44,774 bases of DNA, taken from assembly GCA_030700105.1 (NCBI GenBank), contig JAUYKG010000004.1:1-44774 (forward strand), in the 5' to 3' direction. The translations under genes were made by a program, and so were the position numbers. This document shows positions 36,634 through 44,191 of this stretch, in pieces (within the stretch, counting starts at the first letter, position 1; the number at the start of each line of letters is the position of its first letter). This stretch comes from Candidatus Veblenbacteria bacterium (GTDB lineage Bacteria; Patescibacteriota; Patescibacteriia; Veblenbacterales; UBA10138). The notes beneath the pieces are model-generated. The model saw only the letters and a list, made by a program, of their open reading frames with translations, was not told where the DNA came from and made no database searches.

Positions 36634-37038
36634 TTATTTGGCGGTATGAAACTTACGTGAAACCAGCCATCCAATAATTACCAACAACACAACTGGAACG
36701 ACAATTCTGAACCAAAAGTAGTTAAAAGTATAGCTCGAGCCACTGTGTATAGGAAAAAGACAAAACAACTGCCAGTGGGGCTTCGTTTTATGTGCCAAAG
36801 AAACTTGCTGGTAACCTGCGGGACAACCACCCATAGTGCTCCCGTCACCAACCTCCTGGTATTTCCAGCCTGCCGGAATATCATAGGTAATTGTTGAACA
36901 TTCATCACCTCCGTTTAACACCGCACACTGTTGTGTTGCTTCATTAACAGCATAACTCCGCATCATGGGTGCCGCTCCTACGGGCAACGCGCTGCTTAGT
37001 AATAAATAGACTACTGTGCTAATCAATAATTGTCTCAT
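36634..37038 (-). CDS. secreted protein with C-terminal TM anchor, function unknown
   Basis: A 134-residue protein with a signal peptide (MRQLLISTVVYLLLSSALPVGA), a small outside domain with Cys pairs (QQCAVLNGGDECS, MGGCPAGYQ, LFCLFP) and a C-terminal TM helix (about 108-126) followed by RKFHTAK. The ATG overlaps the AsnRS stop by 3 nt (ATGA), so it is coupled. The paired Cys could form disulfides. The family is not recognised, and the association with synthetase genes seems merely operonic. Confidence 0.7.
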   Translation of the reverse strand: MRQLLISTVVYLLLSSALPVGAAPMMRSYAVNEATQQCAVLNGGDECSTITYDIPAGWKYQEVGDGSTMGGCPAGYQQVSLAHKTKPHWQLFCLFPIHSGSSYTFNYFWFRIVVPVVLLVIIGWLVSRKFHTAK

Positions 37039-38324
37039 GGCCTTAACCTATTAAGTAGCCTCGGGAACGGAATGCTCTCGCGCACGTGCTTCAATCCGCA
37101 AATCCAAGCCACCAGCCTTTCCAAACCAACGCCGAAACCTGAGTGCGGCACACTGCCGTACTTGCGCAAATCCAAGTACCACTGGAAATCGGCGATATTG
37201 AGCTTTTGCTCTTTCATGCGCTTAAGCAGTTCATCGTAATCGTCCTCGCGCTGCGAACCGCCAATTATCTCCCCATACCCTTCCGGCGCCAACAAATCCG
37301 CGTTCAGCACGCGCGTGGGGTCCGCCGGGTCGCGCTTCATATAGAACGCCTTCACCGCGGCCGGGTACTTTTCCACAAAAATCGGCTTGTCATAGAGTTC
37401 CGTAAGGAGCGTTTCGTCGTCCGCACCCAGGTCGTCCATATCGCCAATATCGCTCCCCCGTTCGCGCAATTTCTGAATAGCCTCGGTGTGGGTGAGGTGA
37501 TAAAACGGCGGTTTTACACGCTCCAAAATAGTGGTGTCGCGCTCAAGTAGTGAAAGCTCTACCTTGTTACGCTCCAACACCGCCGCCACGATATATGAAA
37601 TTAATGCTTCCTGAATTTGTAAGTTCTCCTCGTGCTCCACAAAAGCAGCTTCGGCATCCATCATCCAAAACTCAATAAGGTGGCGCCTCGTCTTGCTCTT
37701 TTCGGCGCGGAAGACCGGCCCAAAATCGAACACACGGCCGTGCGCGAAAATGGCCGCCTCAAGGTAAAGTTGTCCTGACTGCGTCAGGTAAGCTGGCTCA
37801 CCAAAGTAATCAACTTGAAACAAGGTTGTGGTGCCTTCGCAGGAAGTGGGTGTAAGAATAGGCGCGTCGATCTTTATGAATCCCTCGCGGTTCAGGTACT
37901 CGTACGTGGCGTTTATAATGGTGTTGCGAATACGCTGAATAGCCCACTGCCGCGAGCTCCTAAGCCACAGGTGCCGGTTATCCAGCAAAAAGTCGGGCCC
38001 GTGCTCTTTCTTGCCAATGGGGTACTCCGGAGAGGCTCCCACTAAGGCTACCGACTTAGCCTTAACCTCGTACTCATTCTTCTTGGGGTGCTTGGCCACC
38101 GTACCGGTAACCAGCGCCGAGCTCTCCAGGGTAAGCGCTTCCACCACCTTCAAGCTGGCAGCATCAACCGTGCCGGCATCCACTATTACCTGCGTAAAAC
38201 CCGTACCGTCGCGAAATTCCAAAAACCAAATCTTGCCCGAAGACCGTACATTGGCTGCCCAGCCTGCCAGGGCGACTTCCTTGCCCTCGTAACCGGATAG
38301 TTGGTTAATAAATACTTTAGACAT
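37035..38324 (-). CDS. asnS: asparaginyl-tRNA synthetase
   Basis: I start at MSKVFINQLSGYEGKEVALAGW (38324); the ORF-track start adds 16 residues. The 429-residue class IIb enzyme has an OB fold, motif 1 around IKIDAPILTPTSCEGTTTLFQVDYFGEPAYLTQSGQLYLEAA, motif 2 FGPVFRAEKSKTRRHLIEFWMMDAEAAF, motif 3 GFGVGLERLVAWICG. The SCEG and TQSGQLY segments separate AsnRS from AspRS. It is a direct route for Asn-tRNA. TGGTACATT lies about 12 nt upstream. Confidence 0.96.
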   Translation of the reverse strand: MSKVFINQLSGYEGKEVALAGWAANVRSSGKIWFLEFRDGTGFTQVIVDAGTVDAASLKVVEALTLESSALVTGTVAKHPKKNEYEVKAKSVALVGASPEYPIGKKEHGPDFLLDNRHLWLRSSRQWAIQRIRNTIINATYEYLNREGFIKIDAPILTPTSCEGTTTLFQVDYFGEPAYLTQSGQLYLEAAIFAHGRVFDFGPVFRAEKSKTRRHLIEFWMMDAEAAFVEHEENLQIQEALISYIVAAVLERNKVELSLLERDTTILERVKPPFYHLTHTEAIQKLRERGSDIGDMDDLGADDETLLTELYDKPIFVEKYPAAVKAFYMKRDPADPTRVLNADLLAPEGYGEIIGGSQREDDYDELLKRMKEQKLNIADFQWYLDLRKYGSVPHSGFGVGLERLVAWICGLKHVRESIPFPRLLNRLRP

Positions 38325-38414
38325 AATAATGAACAAAATGTACCATTTTTGCCTTTGTTTGGCAAAAAACACCCGAACTTACCAAAGTACTCCGCGACGT
38401 GTTACCCTTACTGA

Positions 38415-38888
38415 ATGTCTATGCGCCTACTGCTTGAGCGTTTTAAGAAATTCTGTTGGAAAATATTCGAACCATTCTTCCCCACCGTACGCGACGCCTG
38501 GGTGGCGCTCGGGTTAATAAATCACAACCTTAGGCAGCCCTACCTCTACGGCGCACTAAAAGCCGAGTTTACCCATAACGATCTGCGGACGTACCTCAAG
38601 GCTGCTGGTTTTACCAACGACTACCTGGCCTGGGTGGACCCGGACGAGATTTTGAATATGAGAAAAGTAGTGGACGTAATCTACCAGTACCACGTCAGAC
38701 TATTTGTTGATGGCGAGGTACGAGGCCACCATGAATTCGCAGCCGAGAGCCACCCCTTTAAGCACCTGCACGACATTGGCTTAACGGACGGCTCCCCCTA
38801 TCTTACGCCGCTGTTGGCTGGTATGGTGGATGAATTACCTGCGCCCGAGGAATCTTTGCGCAGCACCACCCAGGGCGAAACATCCTGA
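38415..38888 (+). CDS. protein of unknown function, leaderless start
   Basis: A 157-residue soluble protein: FKKFCWKIFEPFFPTVRDAWVALGL, LKAEFTHNDLRTYLKAAGFTNDYLAWVDPDEILNMRKVVD, YQYHVRLFVDGEVRGHHEFAAES, ending in a low-complexity tail. No family is recognised. It is the second plus-strand protein gene in the window and diverges from asnS. TGTTACCCT ends exactly six bases before ATGTCTATG, so the message should be leaderless. Its 3' end overlaps the convergent zinc-ribbon gene by 91 nt. Confidence 0.68.
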   Translation: MSMRLLLERFKKFCWKIFEPFFPTVRDAWVALGLINHNLRQPYLYGALKAEFTHNDLRTYLKAAGFTNDYLAWVDPDEILNMRKVVDVIYQYHVRLFVDGEVRGHHEFAAESHPFKHLHDIGLTDGSPYLTPLLAGMVDELPAPEESLRSTTQGETS

Positions 38889-39151
38889 GCCTGGTAAAAA
38901 GCCTTTACTAAATCGCTGCGCGTCACCACGCCACTGGTGGCATGCCGGCTGACGCCGCGATATAAGGGTTCTACTATAACGGGCGGACCGTAAGAATCGT
39001 AAAATTCAAGCGCTTTTTTTACCAGCATCATCCGCTGGCCACCCGCACGCGGGCGGCCCAATATGCGCCCCACGAAGCTTTGCAGCCAAAGCAGTATGTG
39101 CACCGGCATAGGCCGGCCGCACCGTGGGCATGTTCCCTTAAGCCGCCACAT
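38798..39151 (-). CDS. small zinc-ribbon-like protein
   Basis: A 117-residue protein beginning MWRLKGTCPRCGRPMPVHILLW: one CxxC and a His, half of a zinc ribbon, then a basic middle region (GRILGRPRAGGQRMM), and a Ser/Val-rich end. The start is 1 nt after the DedA stop, so it closes the DedA operon. The last 91 nt overlap the convergent 38415-38888 gene, so one C-terminus may be constrained by the other. The family is unknown. Confidence 0.55.
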   Translation of the reverse strand: MWRLKGTCPRCGRPMPVHILLWLQSFVGRILGRPRAGGQRMMLVKKALEFYDSYGPPVIVEPLYRGVSRHATSGVVTRSDLVKAFYQAQDVSPWVVLRKDSSGAGNSSTIPANSGVR

Positions 39152-39152
39152 A

Positions 39153-39785
39153 CTACTTTCGCCTTTCCAAAGCCTCCTTAATACTGGTTTTCATACGCTC
39201 ACGATGATTACGATTGAAAGTTACTTTCCACAAACTAGGCAAGAGCGAAGCGATGACAATAAAACCCACCAACGGCAGTAAGTACTTGTCCACGCCAGGA
39301 ATGGTATTACCCAAAAAATACCCCAACGAGGTTAAGCCTACTGCCCAGAGCAGGCCGCCCAGGAGATTGTAAGCCAAAAAAGTAGGGTAGTGCATATCCC
39401 CTACACCGGCGAGAATTGGTGCCAATGTTCTAATGCCAGGTAGAAACCTGGCCAAAACTATGGCTTTGCCGCCGTGCTTGGCATAAAACGCCTGGGCCTT
39501 TGTTACATTCTCAGGGTGGAAAAAAATGGAACGTTCACGGGTGAAAAAGCGCTTGCCCACTCTCTTGCCAAAAGTATAGCCAACGCTATCGCCAGTAACG
39601 GCCGCGATAAAACAGACGGCGACTAAAGGCACAATACTGAAGAGGCCCTGGGCGCTCAAAAAGCCAGCGGTAAAGAGCAAGCTATCGCCCGGCAGAATTA
39701 TACCGAAGAGCAAGCCGGATTCGGCAAAAATAATAACAAAAATACCAATGTAACCGGCCGCCATAATGATACTTTGCAAATCCAT
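39153..39785 (-). CDS. DedA/VTT family membrane protein
   Basis: A 210-residue DedA-type protein: FAESGLLFGIILPGDSLLFTAGFLSAQG, FIAAVTGDSVGYTFGKRVG, FFHPENVTKAQAFYAKHGGKAIVLARFLPGIRTLAPILAGVG with the family (F/Y)xxR(F/I)xPxxR motif, and MHYPTFLAYNLLGGLLWAVGLTSLGYFLG. Members are thought to be lipid scramblases or flippases important for membrane homeostasis. It follows the BASS-type transporter by 3 nt in the ArsR-controlled operon. Confidence 0.93.
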   Translation of the reverse strand: MDLQSIIMAAGYIGIFVIIFAESGLLFGIILPGDSLLFTAGFLSAQGLFSIVPLVAVCFIAAVTGDSVGYTFGKRVGKRFFTRERSIFFHPENVTKAQAFYAKHGGKAIVLARFLPGIRTLAPILAGVGDMHYPTFLAYNLLGGLLWAVGLTSLGYFLGNTIPGVDKYLLPLVGFIVIASLLPSLWKVTFNRNHRERMKTSIKEALERRK

Positions 39786-39788
39786 AAG

Positions 39789-40715
39789 CTAGATCTTAAT
39801 GAGCTTGCGCGCTGCCAATCCGCTCAAGGGCAAAAATATGGTCCAAGGCACCACCGACAAAATCACTGGCACAGTCACGGCCGCCTGCGGGAAAAAAGTA
39901 TCTGCCAGGTAAATGGCCAGGAGAAAATTCATGTACGTGAGGCAGAGGGAAATTGTGAAGCGGTCGCGCACTGGCCGCCAAAAAATCGCCCAGTAACCTA
40001 AGACATGAAAAGCCGCGAACAGCAACATCAACCAACCAAGCCAACGTAATGTTTGGCCGCCGGACAAGGAACCTATAATAGCGGGCGCCTGCCGCGCTGA
40101 CACTGCGGCTATGATGGCTCCCAGCAGTACCACCGAAAGGGGCGAACTTACCAGAGAAACCTTCGTGCTTAAACGCGGCCAAATGTACTTAACCACTTCA
40201 GCCAAAGCAAAAGGCAGGAATATCACTTTGGCTAAGGAGATAAACATACTGCCGAAGGGCACTACAACTTGGGCACCAGCTAGCAACGAAAGCACGAACG
40301 GCACGGTGAGCGGTGCCAGCAAGGAAGTGGTAACGGTAGCCACCAGCGCTAGGCTTTGCCGACCGCCCAGCAACTCAGCAATCAAGGGCGCAGCCATGGC
40401 CGTAGGCATGGCTGCCAAAATGAGAAAAGGCAGGGCAAGCTCCGGTTTAGCTACCAGCATCACGTAATACACCACAGCTGGCAAAGCCACCAACATTAAG
40501 ACATTGGTCTCCAGCACCATGCGCCAATCGCGCAGGTAACTCGCCACCTCTTTAAAATCAACCTTGAGCGCGGTTAAAAAGAACACCACCGAAAGGAAAA
40601 ACGTGCTGTAAGGCGAAAGCAATCCAGCCACGCCCGGTACAGTCAGCCCAAATACCAGCGCCGCGAGCGCCACTAGCAGGTAAGACTGGCCTAAACGATG
40701 TACCACTTGGGACAT
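39789..40715 (-). CDS. bile acid:sodium symporter (BASS) superfamily transporter
   Basis: A 308-residue protein with about nine to ten TM helices in two inverted halves: FFLSVVFFLTALKVDFKEV, LALPFLILAAMPTAMAAPLIAELLGG, and LVATVTTSLLAPLTVPFVLSLL match SBF-family helices with the crossover region. BASS proteins include sodium:organic-acid symporters and the arsenite exporter ACR3. It lacks an obvious ACR3 Cys. The ArsR-type regulator upstream and cutA favour a metal or metalloid role, but the substrate is open. Confidence 0.85.
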   Translation of the reverse strand: MSQVVHRLGQSYLLVALAALVFGLTVPGVAGLLSPYSTFFLSVVFFLTALKVDFKEVASYLRDWRMVLETNVLMLVALPAVVYYVMLVAKPELALPFLILAAMPTAMAAPLIAELLGGRQSLALVATVTTSLLAPLTVPFVLSLLAGAQVVVPFGSMFISLAKVIFLPFALAEVVKYIWPRLSTKVSLVSSPLSVVLLGAIIAAVSARQAPAIIGSLSGGQTLRWLGWLMLLFAAFHVLGYWAIFWRPVRDRFTISLCLTYMNFLLAIYLADTFFPQAAVTVPVILSVVPWTIFLPLSGLAARKLIKI

Positions 40716-40717
40716 AT

Positions 40718-41059
40718 CTACTTCAGCTCTCCTTTAACCCAGCGAGTAAAACTCGCTTCAACCTCAAGCTTAATACTTCCGATAAAAGGCAATGTATCGC
40801 TATGATTTGCTTTTACCAAACGTCTCAACTTAGCCACATGCGTCGGCATGGTTTCCAGCACCAACAGCGCCCCCTTAGCCTGCTCGGTCCGGCCCGACTT
40901 AGGCGGCCAGTAGTACATAGACCGCTCGCGTTTAAAAACGTCAAAGCAAGAGGATAACCGCGCTTTTAGACAAAGCCGGCCAATACGGCTGGCCTCGGTA
41001 ACACTATTACAATTCACCAATACCCAAAGCACTCGCGCCATAAATTTCATTTCTGCCAT
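40718..41059 (-). CDS. cutA: CutA-like divalent cation tolerance protein
   Basis: A 113-residue CutA1-fold protein: LWVLVNCNSVTEASRIGRLCLKARLSSCFDVFKRERSMYYW, LLVLETMPTHVAKLRRLVKANHSDTLPFIGSIKLE, FTRWVKGEL match the trimeric ferredoxin-like family (VxxTxxSxExAxxIAxxLVExRLAACVNI; YxWxG). The ATG lies at the edge of the 34-bp palindrome (41055-41088), so repressor binding or RNA hairpin would directly hide the start codon. It is between arsR and the BASS gene. Confidence 0.85.
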   Translation of the reverse strand: MAEMKFMARVLWVLVNCNSVTEASRIGRLCLKARLSSCFDVFKRERSMYYWPPKSGRTEQAKGALLVLETMPTHVAKLRRLVKANHSDTLPFIGSIKLEVEASFTRWVKGELK

Positions 41060-41088
41060 TGTACTATTCTATAGAATAGTACAATGGC
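41055..41088. promoter_or_regulatory. 34-bp perfect palindrome between arsR2 and cutA (operator candidate)
   Basis: GCCATTGTACTATTCTA is followed by its reverse complement. The centre ACTATTCTATAGAATAGT is identical to the centre of the palindrome at 41372-41415. One end contains the cutA ATG and the other overlaps the arsR2 stop. Confidence 0.8.
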
Positions 41089-41348
41089 TATATGAAAGGT
41101 AAAAGCCGATTAACTACACGCGGCAAACGGGCTGCTAAACGGTAAAAAACCAACAATCCCACCTTATCGGATTCAACTATCTCAGCGGCACTTAGACGTG
41201 CTAAATGATTTGAAGTCGCCTTGAATGATAATTTAACTTCGGCCGCAATATCACCAACGTTCGCCCGCTTAACGTGCTTGAGGTAGCGCACCATAGCCAA
41301 TCGGCGCCGATTGGCTAAAGCTTTCAACGTTCGTTCTAGTTCGTTCAT
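41088..41348 (-). CDS. ArsR-type winged-helix regulator
   Basis: An 86-residue regulator from MNELERTLKALANRRRLAMVRYL, typical of ArsR starts. Helix-turn-helix: NVGDIAAEVKLSFKATSNHLARLSAAEIV, wing VGLLVFYRLA. No ELCVC metal motif is present on the alpha-3 helix, so the inducer is unclear. A TTG at 41363, 7 nt after GGGAGGT, could be an alternative start. The gene lies between two perfect palindromes with a shared 18-bp centre, which it probably binds. Confidence 0.9.
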   Translation of the reverse strand: MNELERTLKALANRRRLAMVRYLKHVKRANVGDIAAEVKLSFKATSNHLARLSAAEIVESDKVGLLVFYRLAARLPRVVNRLLPFI

Positions 41349-41371
41349 ACTTCCATGACACAATAATGACA

Positions 41372-41415
41372 CCTCCCTTATAGGACTATTCTATAGAATA
41401 GTCCTATAAGGGAGG
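41372..41415. promoter_or_regulatory. 44-bp perfect palindrome containing the arsR2 -10 (operator candidate)
   Basis: CCTCCCTTATAGGACTATTCTA followed by its exact reverse complement. On the minus strand TTGACT (41418-41423), a 17-nt spacer and TATTCT (41395-41400) form a promoter whose -10 lies in the palindrome, the same design as the copper operators but with TATTC-N4-GAATA. It also follows the tfoX-like stop by 4 nt. Confidence 0.85.
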
Positions 41416-41419
41416 GAAG

Positions 41420-41746
41420 TCAATTAGAACCGTTGCTTACCCCCAAACCGGACGCTTCCTGAGCCCAGACCACAAGTTCCACTTTATCCTCCAGTACTTC
41501 AGGTGGCACTTCATAGTAATTCTTGAGCACCTGGTCGGCGCTGGGCGCGAACGGTTTCATACCAGTAGCTTGGAACTTAGCGCGGGTATGGCTATTAGTC
41601 TTAAAGAAAAGCTGGCCCGAGGAAATAATACCGAAAAACCTCTCCCCTGAATAAAGGCCGTAGCCGGAGAACATTGGCCGCACCGTAAGTTGCGGCAAAC
41701 CAGCTAGCTGTTCGGTAACGTAGTCCCGAAATGAATCATGCTTCAT
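41420..41746 (-). CDS. TfoX N-terminal domain protein
   Basis: I start at MKHDSFRDYVTEQL (41746), inside the end of msrB; the ORF-track start adds 30 residues that are msrB in another frame. The 108-residue protein matches the TfoX N-terminal domain alone: VRPMFSGYGLYSGERFFGIISSGQLFFKTN, FAPSADQVLKNYYEVPPEVLEDKVELVVWAQEA. These small proteins are widespread and of unknown activity; no competence genes are in the window. It overlaps msrB by 11 nt and so is translationally coupled. Confidence 0.87.
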   Translation of the reverse strand: MKHDSFRDYVTEQLAGLPQLTVRPMFSGYGLYSGERFFGIISSGQLFFKTNSHTRAKFQATGMKPFAPSADQVLKNYYEVPPEVLEDKVELVVWAQEASGLGVSNGSN

Positions 41747-42140
41747 GAATAAAGCGCAAACAAGCGGAGTTGATGCAATACCGCTCGCCCGATTCTCCTG
41801 GCCCGTCGGAGAACACGTGCCCCAAGTGCGAGCCACAACGCTTACAGCGGACCTCGGTACGCTTCATGCCGTGGCTTACGTCATCCAATAACTCAACCTG
41901 TTCCAAATTCACCGGATCGGTAAAGCTCGGCCAGCCGGTGCCGGAATCAAATTTAGTAGCGGAAGAAAACAATTCTTGCCCACAGGCGCGGCAGGAGTAC
42001 CTACCTACCTCGTGATTATTCCAGTGCTCACCAGTAAAAGGAGTCTCGGTACCCTGCTCGCGCATAATCTTGAACTCTTCCGGCGCCAGTTCACGTTGCC
42101 ACTCTGCCTCGGTTTTTTGTAGCTGCTGTGGTTTGGCCAT
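41736..42140 (-). CDS. msrB: peptide methionine-R-sulfoxide reductase
   Basis: A 134-residue MsrB that reduces methionine-R-sulfoxide in proteins. Motifs: YSCRACGQELFSSATKFDSGTGWPSF, a second zinc pair VRCKRCGSHLGHVF, and the catalytic Cys in RYCINSACLRF. The two CxxC bind structural zinc. The resolving Cys may be Cys in CINSAC, as in other enzymes. It is 21 nt after the metK stop and overlaps the tfoX-like gene. Its position after metK links methionine metabolism and repair. Confidence 0.96.
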   Translation of the reverse strand: MAKPQQLQKTEAEWQRELAPEEFKIMREQGTETPFTGEHWNNHEVGRYSCRACGQELFSSATKFDSGTGWPSFTDPVNLEQVELLDDVSHGMKRTEVRCKRCGSHLGHVFSDGPGESGERYCINSACLRFIHEA

Positions 42141-42161
42141 ATCATCAGTATAATTAACACC

Positions 42162-43217
42162 CTACCCAAGAACCACCAGTTCCTCCCATGGTAATCCAGC
42201 TTTGCCGAAGTGACCGTAGGTGGCCGTGGCGCGGTAAAGGGGGCGCCGTAAACCCAAGCGCTCAATGATAGCCTGAGGGCGAAAATCAAATCGCTGGCGT
42301 ACGTAATCGCTCAAGCTTTCCTGCTTCTCGTTAACCGCTTCAACCATTAGTGGTTCGGCTCGGCCGATGGCATAAGCCACCGAGACTAGACATTCCTTGC
42401 CTAAACCAGCCGCTACCAGATTCTTGGCCACGAACCGACACATGTAGGCACCAGACCTATCCACTTTAGTTGGGTCCTTCCCTGAAAAACAACCCCCACC
42501 ATGTGGAATCAATCCGCCGTAAGTATCTACCATTATTTTGCGGCCGGTAAGTCCGGCGTCGGCCTCAAAACCGCCGGACGTAAATGTACCAGTCGGGTTT
42601 ACCAGCACTTCTATACCCCCCATATCTTGAACTAACGGGGCGATGAGTTTAGCTGTGAGCACCGACCGTAATTCATCCAAGCCAACCTCAGGTGTATGCT
42701 GGGCGCTCACTAAAACCGTGAGCGTGCGGCCATTCTCAGCTGTTACCTGAGTTTTACCGTCAGGCTTAAGCCAGATGATCTCCCCCACGGTGCGCAACTG
42801 CTCCAGCCGACGCGCTAAAGCATGAGCCAATACCACGCCCCGGGGCAAAAATTCCGGCGTTTCGCTCGTGGCATAGCCGTACATAATACCCTGGTCGCCC
42901 GCGCCACCCGTATCCACACCACGCGCTATCTCCGGAGCTTGCTCACTTACGTGCGCCTTAACTTCTATGACATTGCTATAGCCAACCTCAGTATGAATTT
43001 GGCGGGCAATAGCTTCGTAATCAACTTTAGCGCGAGTAGTCACCTCGCCGCCTATAACCACCAAACCATGACTACCCATTACCTCCACACCCACGCGTGA
43101 GGTGGGGTCCTGCCGCAAACATTCGTCCAATACCGCGTCTGAAATTTGGTCGCAGACCTTGTCCGGATGTCCTGAGGTAACGCTTTCCACGGTATATATT
43201 TTTGGCTCAAAACGCAT
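42162..43217 (-). CDS. metK: S-adenosylmethionine synthetase
   Basis: A 351-residue MetK that makes SAM from Met and ATP; I start at MRFEPKIYTVESVTSGHPDK (43217). Motifs: GHPDKVCDQISDAVLDECL with the metal Asp, GAGDQGIMYGYATSETPEF, VRSV-like core LDELRSVLTAKLI, GGCFSGKDPTKVDRSGAYMCRFVAKNLVAAGL with the P-loop-like GGGxFSGKDxxKVDRS (here GGGCFSGKDPTKVDRS). It is somewhat shorter than the usual 380-400. The ATG has no Shine-Dalgarno sequence. A SAM-I-type riboswitch and terminator precede it. Confidence 0.97.
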   Translation of the reverse strand: MRFEPKIYTVESVTSGHPDKVCDQISDAVLDECLRQDPTSRVGVEVMGSHGLVVIGGEVTTRAKVDYEAIARQIHTEVGYSNVIEVKAHVSEQAPEIARGVDTGGAGDQGIMYGYATSETPEFLPRGVVLAHALARRLEQLRTVGEIIWLKPDGKTQVTAENGRTLTVLVSAQHTPEVGLDELRSVLTAKLIAPLVQDMGGIEVLVNPTGTFTSGGFEADAGLTGRKIMVDTYGGLIPHGGGCFSGKDPTKVDRSGAYMCRFVAKNLVAAGLGKECLVSVAYAIGRAEPLMVEAVNEKQESLSDYVRQRFDFRPQAIIERLGLRRPLYRATATYGHFGKAGLPWEELVVLG

Positions 43218-43226
43218 GTTATATAT

Positions 43227-43250
43227 AAAAAATCTTCCCTGGCGGGAAGA
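43227..43250 (-). terminator. riboswitch-controlled terminator upstream of metK
   Basis: TCTTCCC pairs with GGGAAGA (loop GCCA) and is followed by TTTTTT on the minus strand, 10 nt before the metK ATG. The same CTTCCC can pair instead with GGGGAAGATAAT of the riboswitch end (antiterminator). Confidence 0.9.
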
Positions 43251-43261
43251 ATAATACATTA

Positions 43262-43375
43262 ATTATCTTCCCCGGGTAAACCTGGGGCTAGAGGGAGCAC
43301 CTTATCCGCCCAAGGCGAACAGGTTGCTGAAGCGCTCAAACGGGCTAGGTCCCTCGCGCCTACTCTTGATAATAT
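43262..43375 (-). promoter_or_regulatory. SAM-I (S-box) riboswitch controlling metK
   Basis: On the minus strand ATTATCAAGAG, GAGGGAC, GCCCG-TTGAG, CAGCAACC and AAGGTGCT appear in S-box order. P1 is ATTATC (43368-43373) with GATAAT (43262-43267). The 3' strand of P1 can alternatively pair with ATTATTCTTCCC, which opens the terminator. High SAM should stabilise P1 and end transcription before metK. The region 43218-43425 has no other gene. Confidence 0.92.
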
Positions 43376-43394
43376 CCGATTGTTAAGCTTTTTC

Positions 43395-43422
43395 ACTATA
43401 GCACCCGCCGCTCCCGCGTCAA
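43395..43422 (-). promoter_or_regulatory. promoter of the SAM riboswitch-metK unit
   Basis: TTGACG (43417-43422), 16-nt spacer and TATAGT (43395-43400) with TGC upstream (extended -10). The start point is about 15 nt before the riboswitch P1 stem. It lies directly after the ZIP gene stop at 43426. Confidence 0.7.
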
Positions 43423-43425
43423 TCC

Positions 43426-44166
43426 CTACTCAAGAAAACTCAATAGCACCATGAGCGCTACACCAGCCACGAGGAACAAAAGCTGTAAGGCCGATTTATC
43501 CAAACGCACTTCTTTGTGTAATTCGGGGATAAGGTCCACCGTGGCGATGTAGATGAACCCCCCGGCTGTAAGCGCTAAGAGTGCCGGCAAAGCACCTGCT
43601 ACCGCTTGGCTGAACCACAGCGCCAGCACCGCCCCCACTACGGCCACCATAGCCGAGAGAAAATTAAACAGCAGCGCCTGGCTGCGCTTAAAACCACTGT
43701 GTATTAAAATCGCATAATCACCGATCTCCTGTGGGATTTCGTGGAATATTACCGCCAAGGTGGTGGCAAAGCCCAACTTTATATCCACCAAGTACGAAGC
43801 GCCGATAATTAGCCCGTCGATCAGGTTGTGAAAACCATCACCAACCAGGTTAAGGGTTCCCACTGGGTGCCGGTCTTCCTCGGCTACGTGGTGGTAGTGG
43901 TGCCAATGAATACCGTTCTCGAGCACATAAAACAATATGAATGCGCCAAGCAGCCACAAGCTAAGCTTGAGTTCAAAACCAACCTCTTCCACGAGTTCGG
44001 GAAGAATATGTATGAAGGTATCACCAAGCAATGTGCCAGCGGCAAAGCTGATGAGTATGAACATCAGCCGTTTTAAGGTTGGCACCGAAAGCGAAAAAGC
44101 GAACACACCCACGAATGAGATGAGGCTGACCACCAGCACGCTCACTATGGTGGGAAACCAGGGCAT
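43426..44166 (-). CDS. ZIP family metal transporter
   Basis: About 246 residues with eight TM helices; ZIP proteins move Zn2+ or other divalent metals into the cytoplasm. The start MPWFPTIVS (44166) is preferred to the upstream TTG. Helix IV has GDGFHNLIDGLIIGASYL and helix V HEIPQEIGDYAILIHSGF, with the binuclear metal site residues H, N, D and H, E. A His-rich loop HWHHYHHVAEEDRH lies between helices III and IV. TGCTATACT ends 9 nt upstream of the ATG. Confidence 0.95.
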   Translation of the reverse strand: MPWFPTIVSVLVVSLISFVGVFAFSLSVPTLKRLMFILISFAAGTLLGDTFIHILPELVEEVGFELKLSLWLLGAFILFYVLENGIHWHHYHHVAEEDRHPVGTLNLVGDGFHNLIDGLIIGASYLVDIKLGFATTLAVIFHEIPQEIGDYAILIHSGFKRSQALLFNFLSAMVAVVGAVLALWFSQAVAGALPALLALTAGGFIYIATVDLIPELHKEVRLDKSALQLLFLVAGVALMVLLSFLE

Positions 44167-44175
44167 AATGGGCTC

Positions 44176-44184
44176 AGTATAGCA
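44176..44184 (-). promoter_or_regulatory. extended -10 promoter of the ZIP gene
   Basis: The minus strand reads TGCTATACT with start point about 3 nt before the ATG. No Shine-Dalgarno sequence. It abuts the end of the partial gene at 44192. Confidence 0.6.
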
Positions 44185-44191
44185 CAACCTT

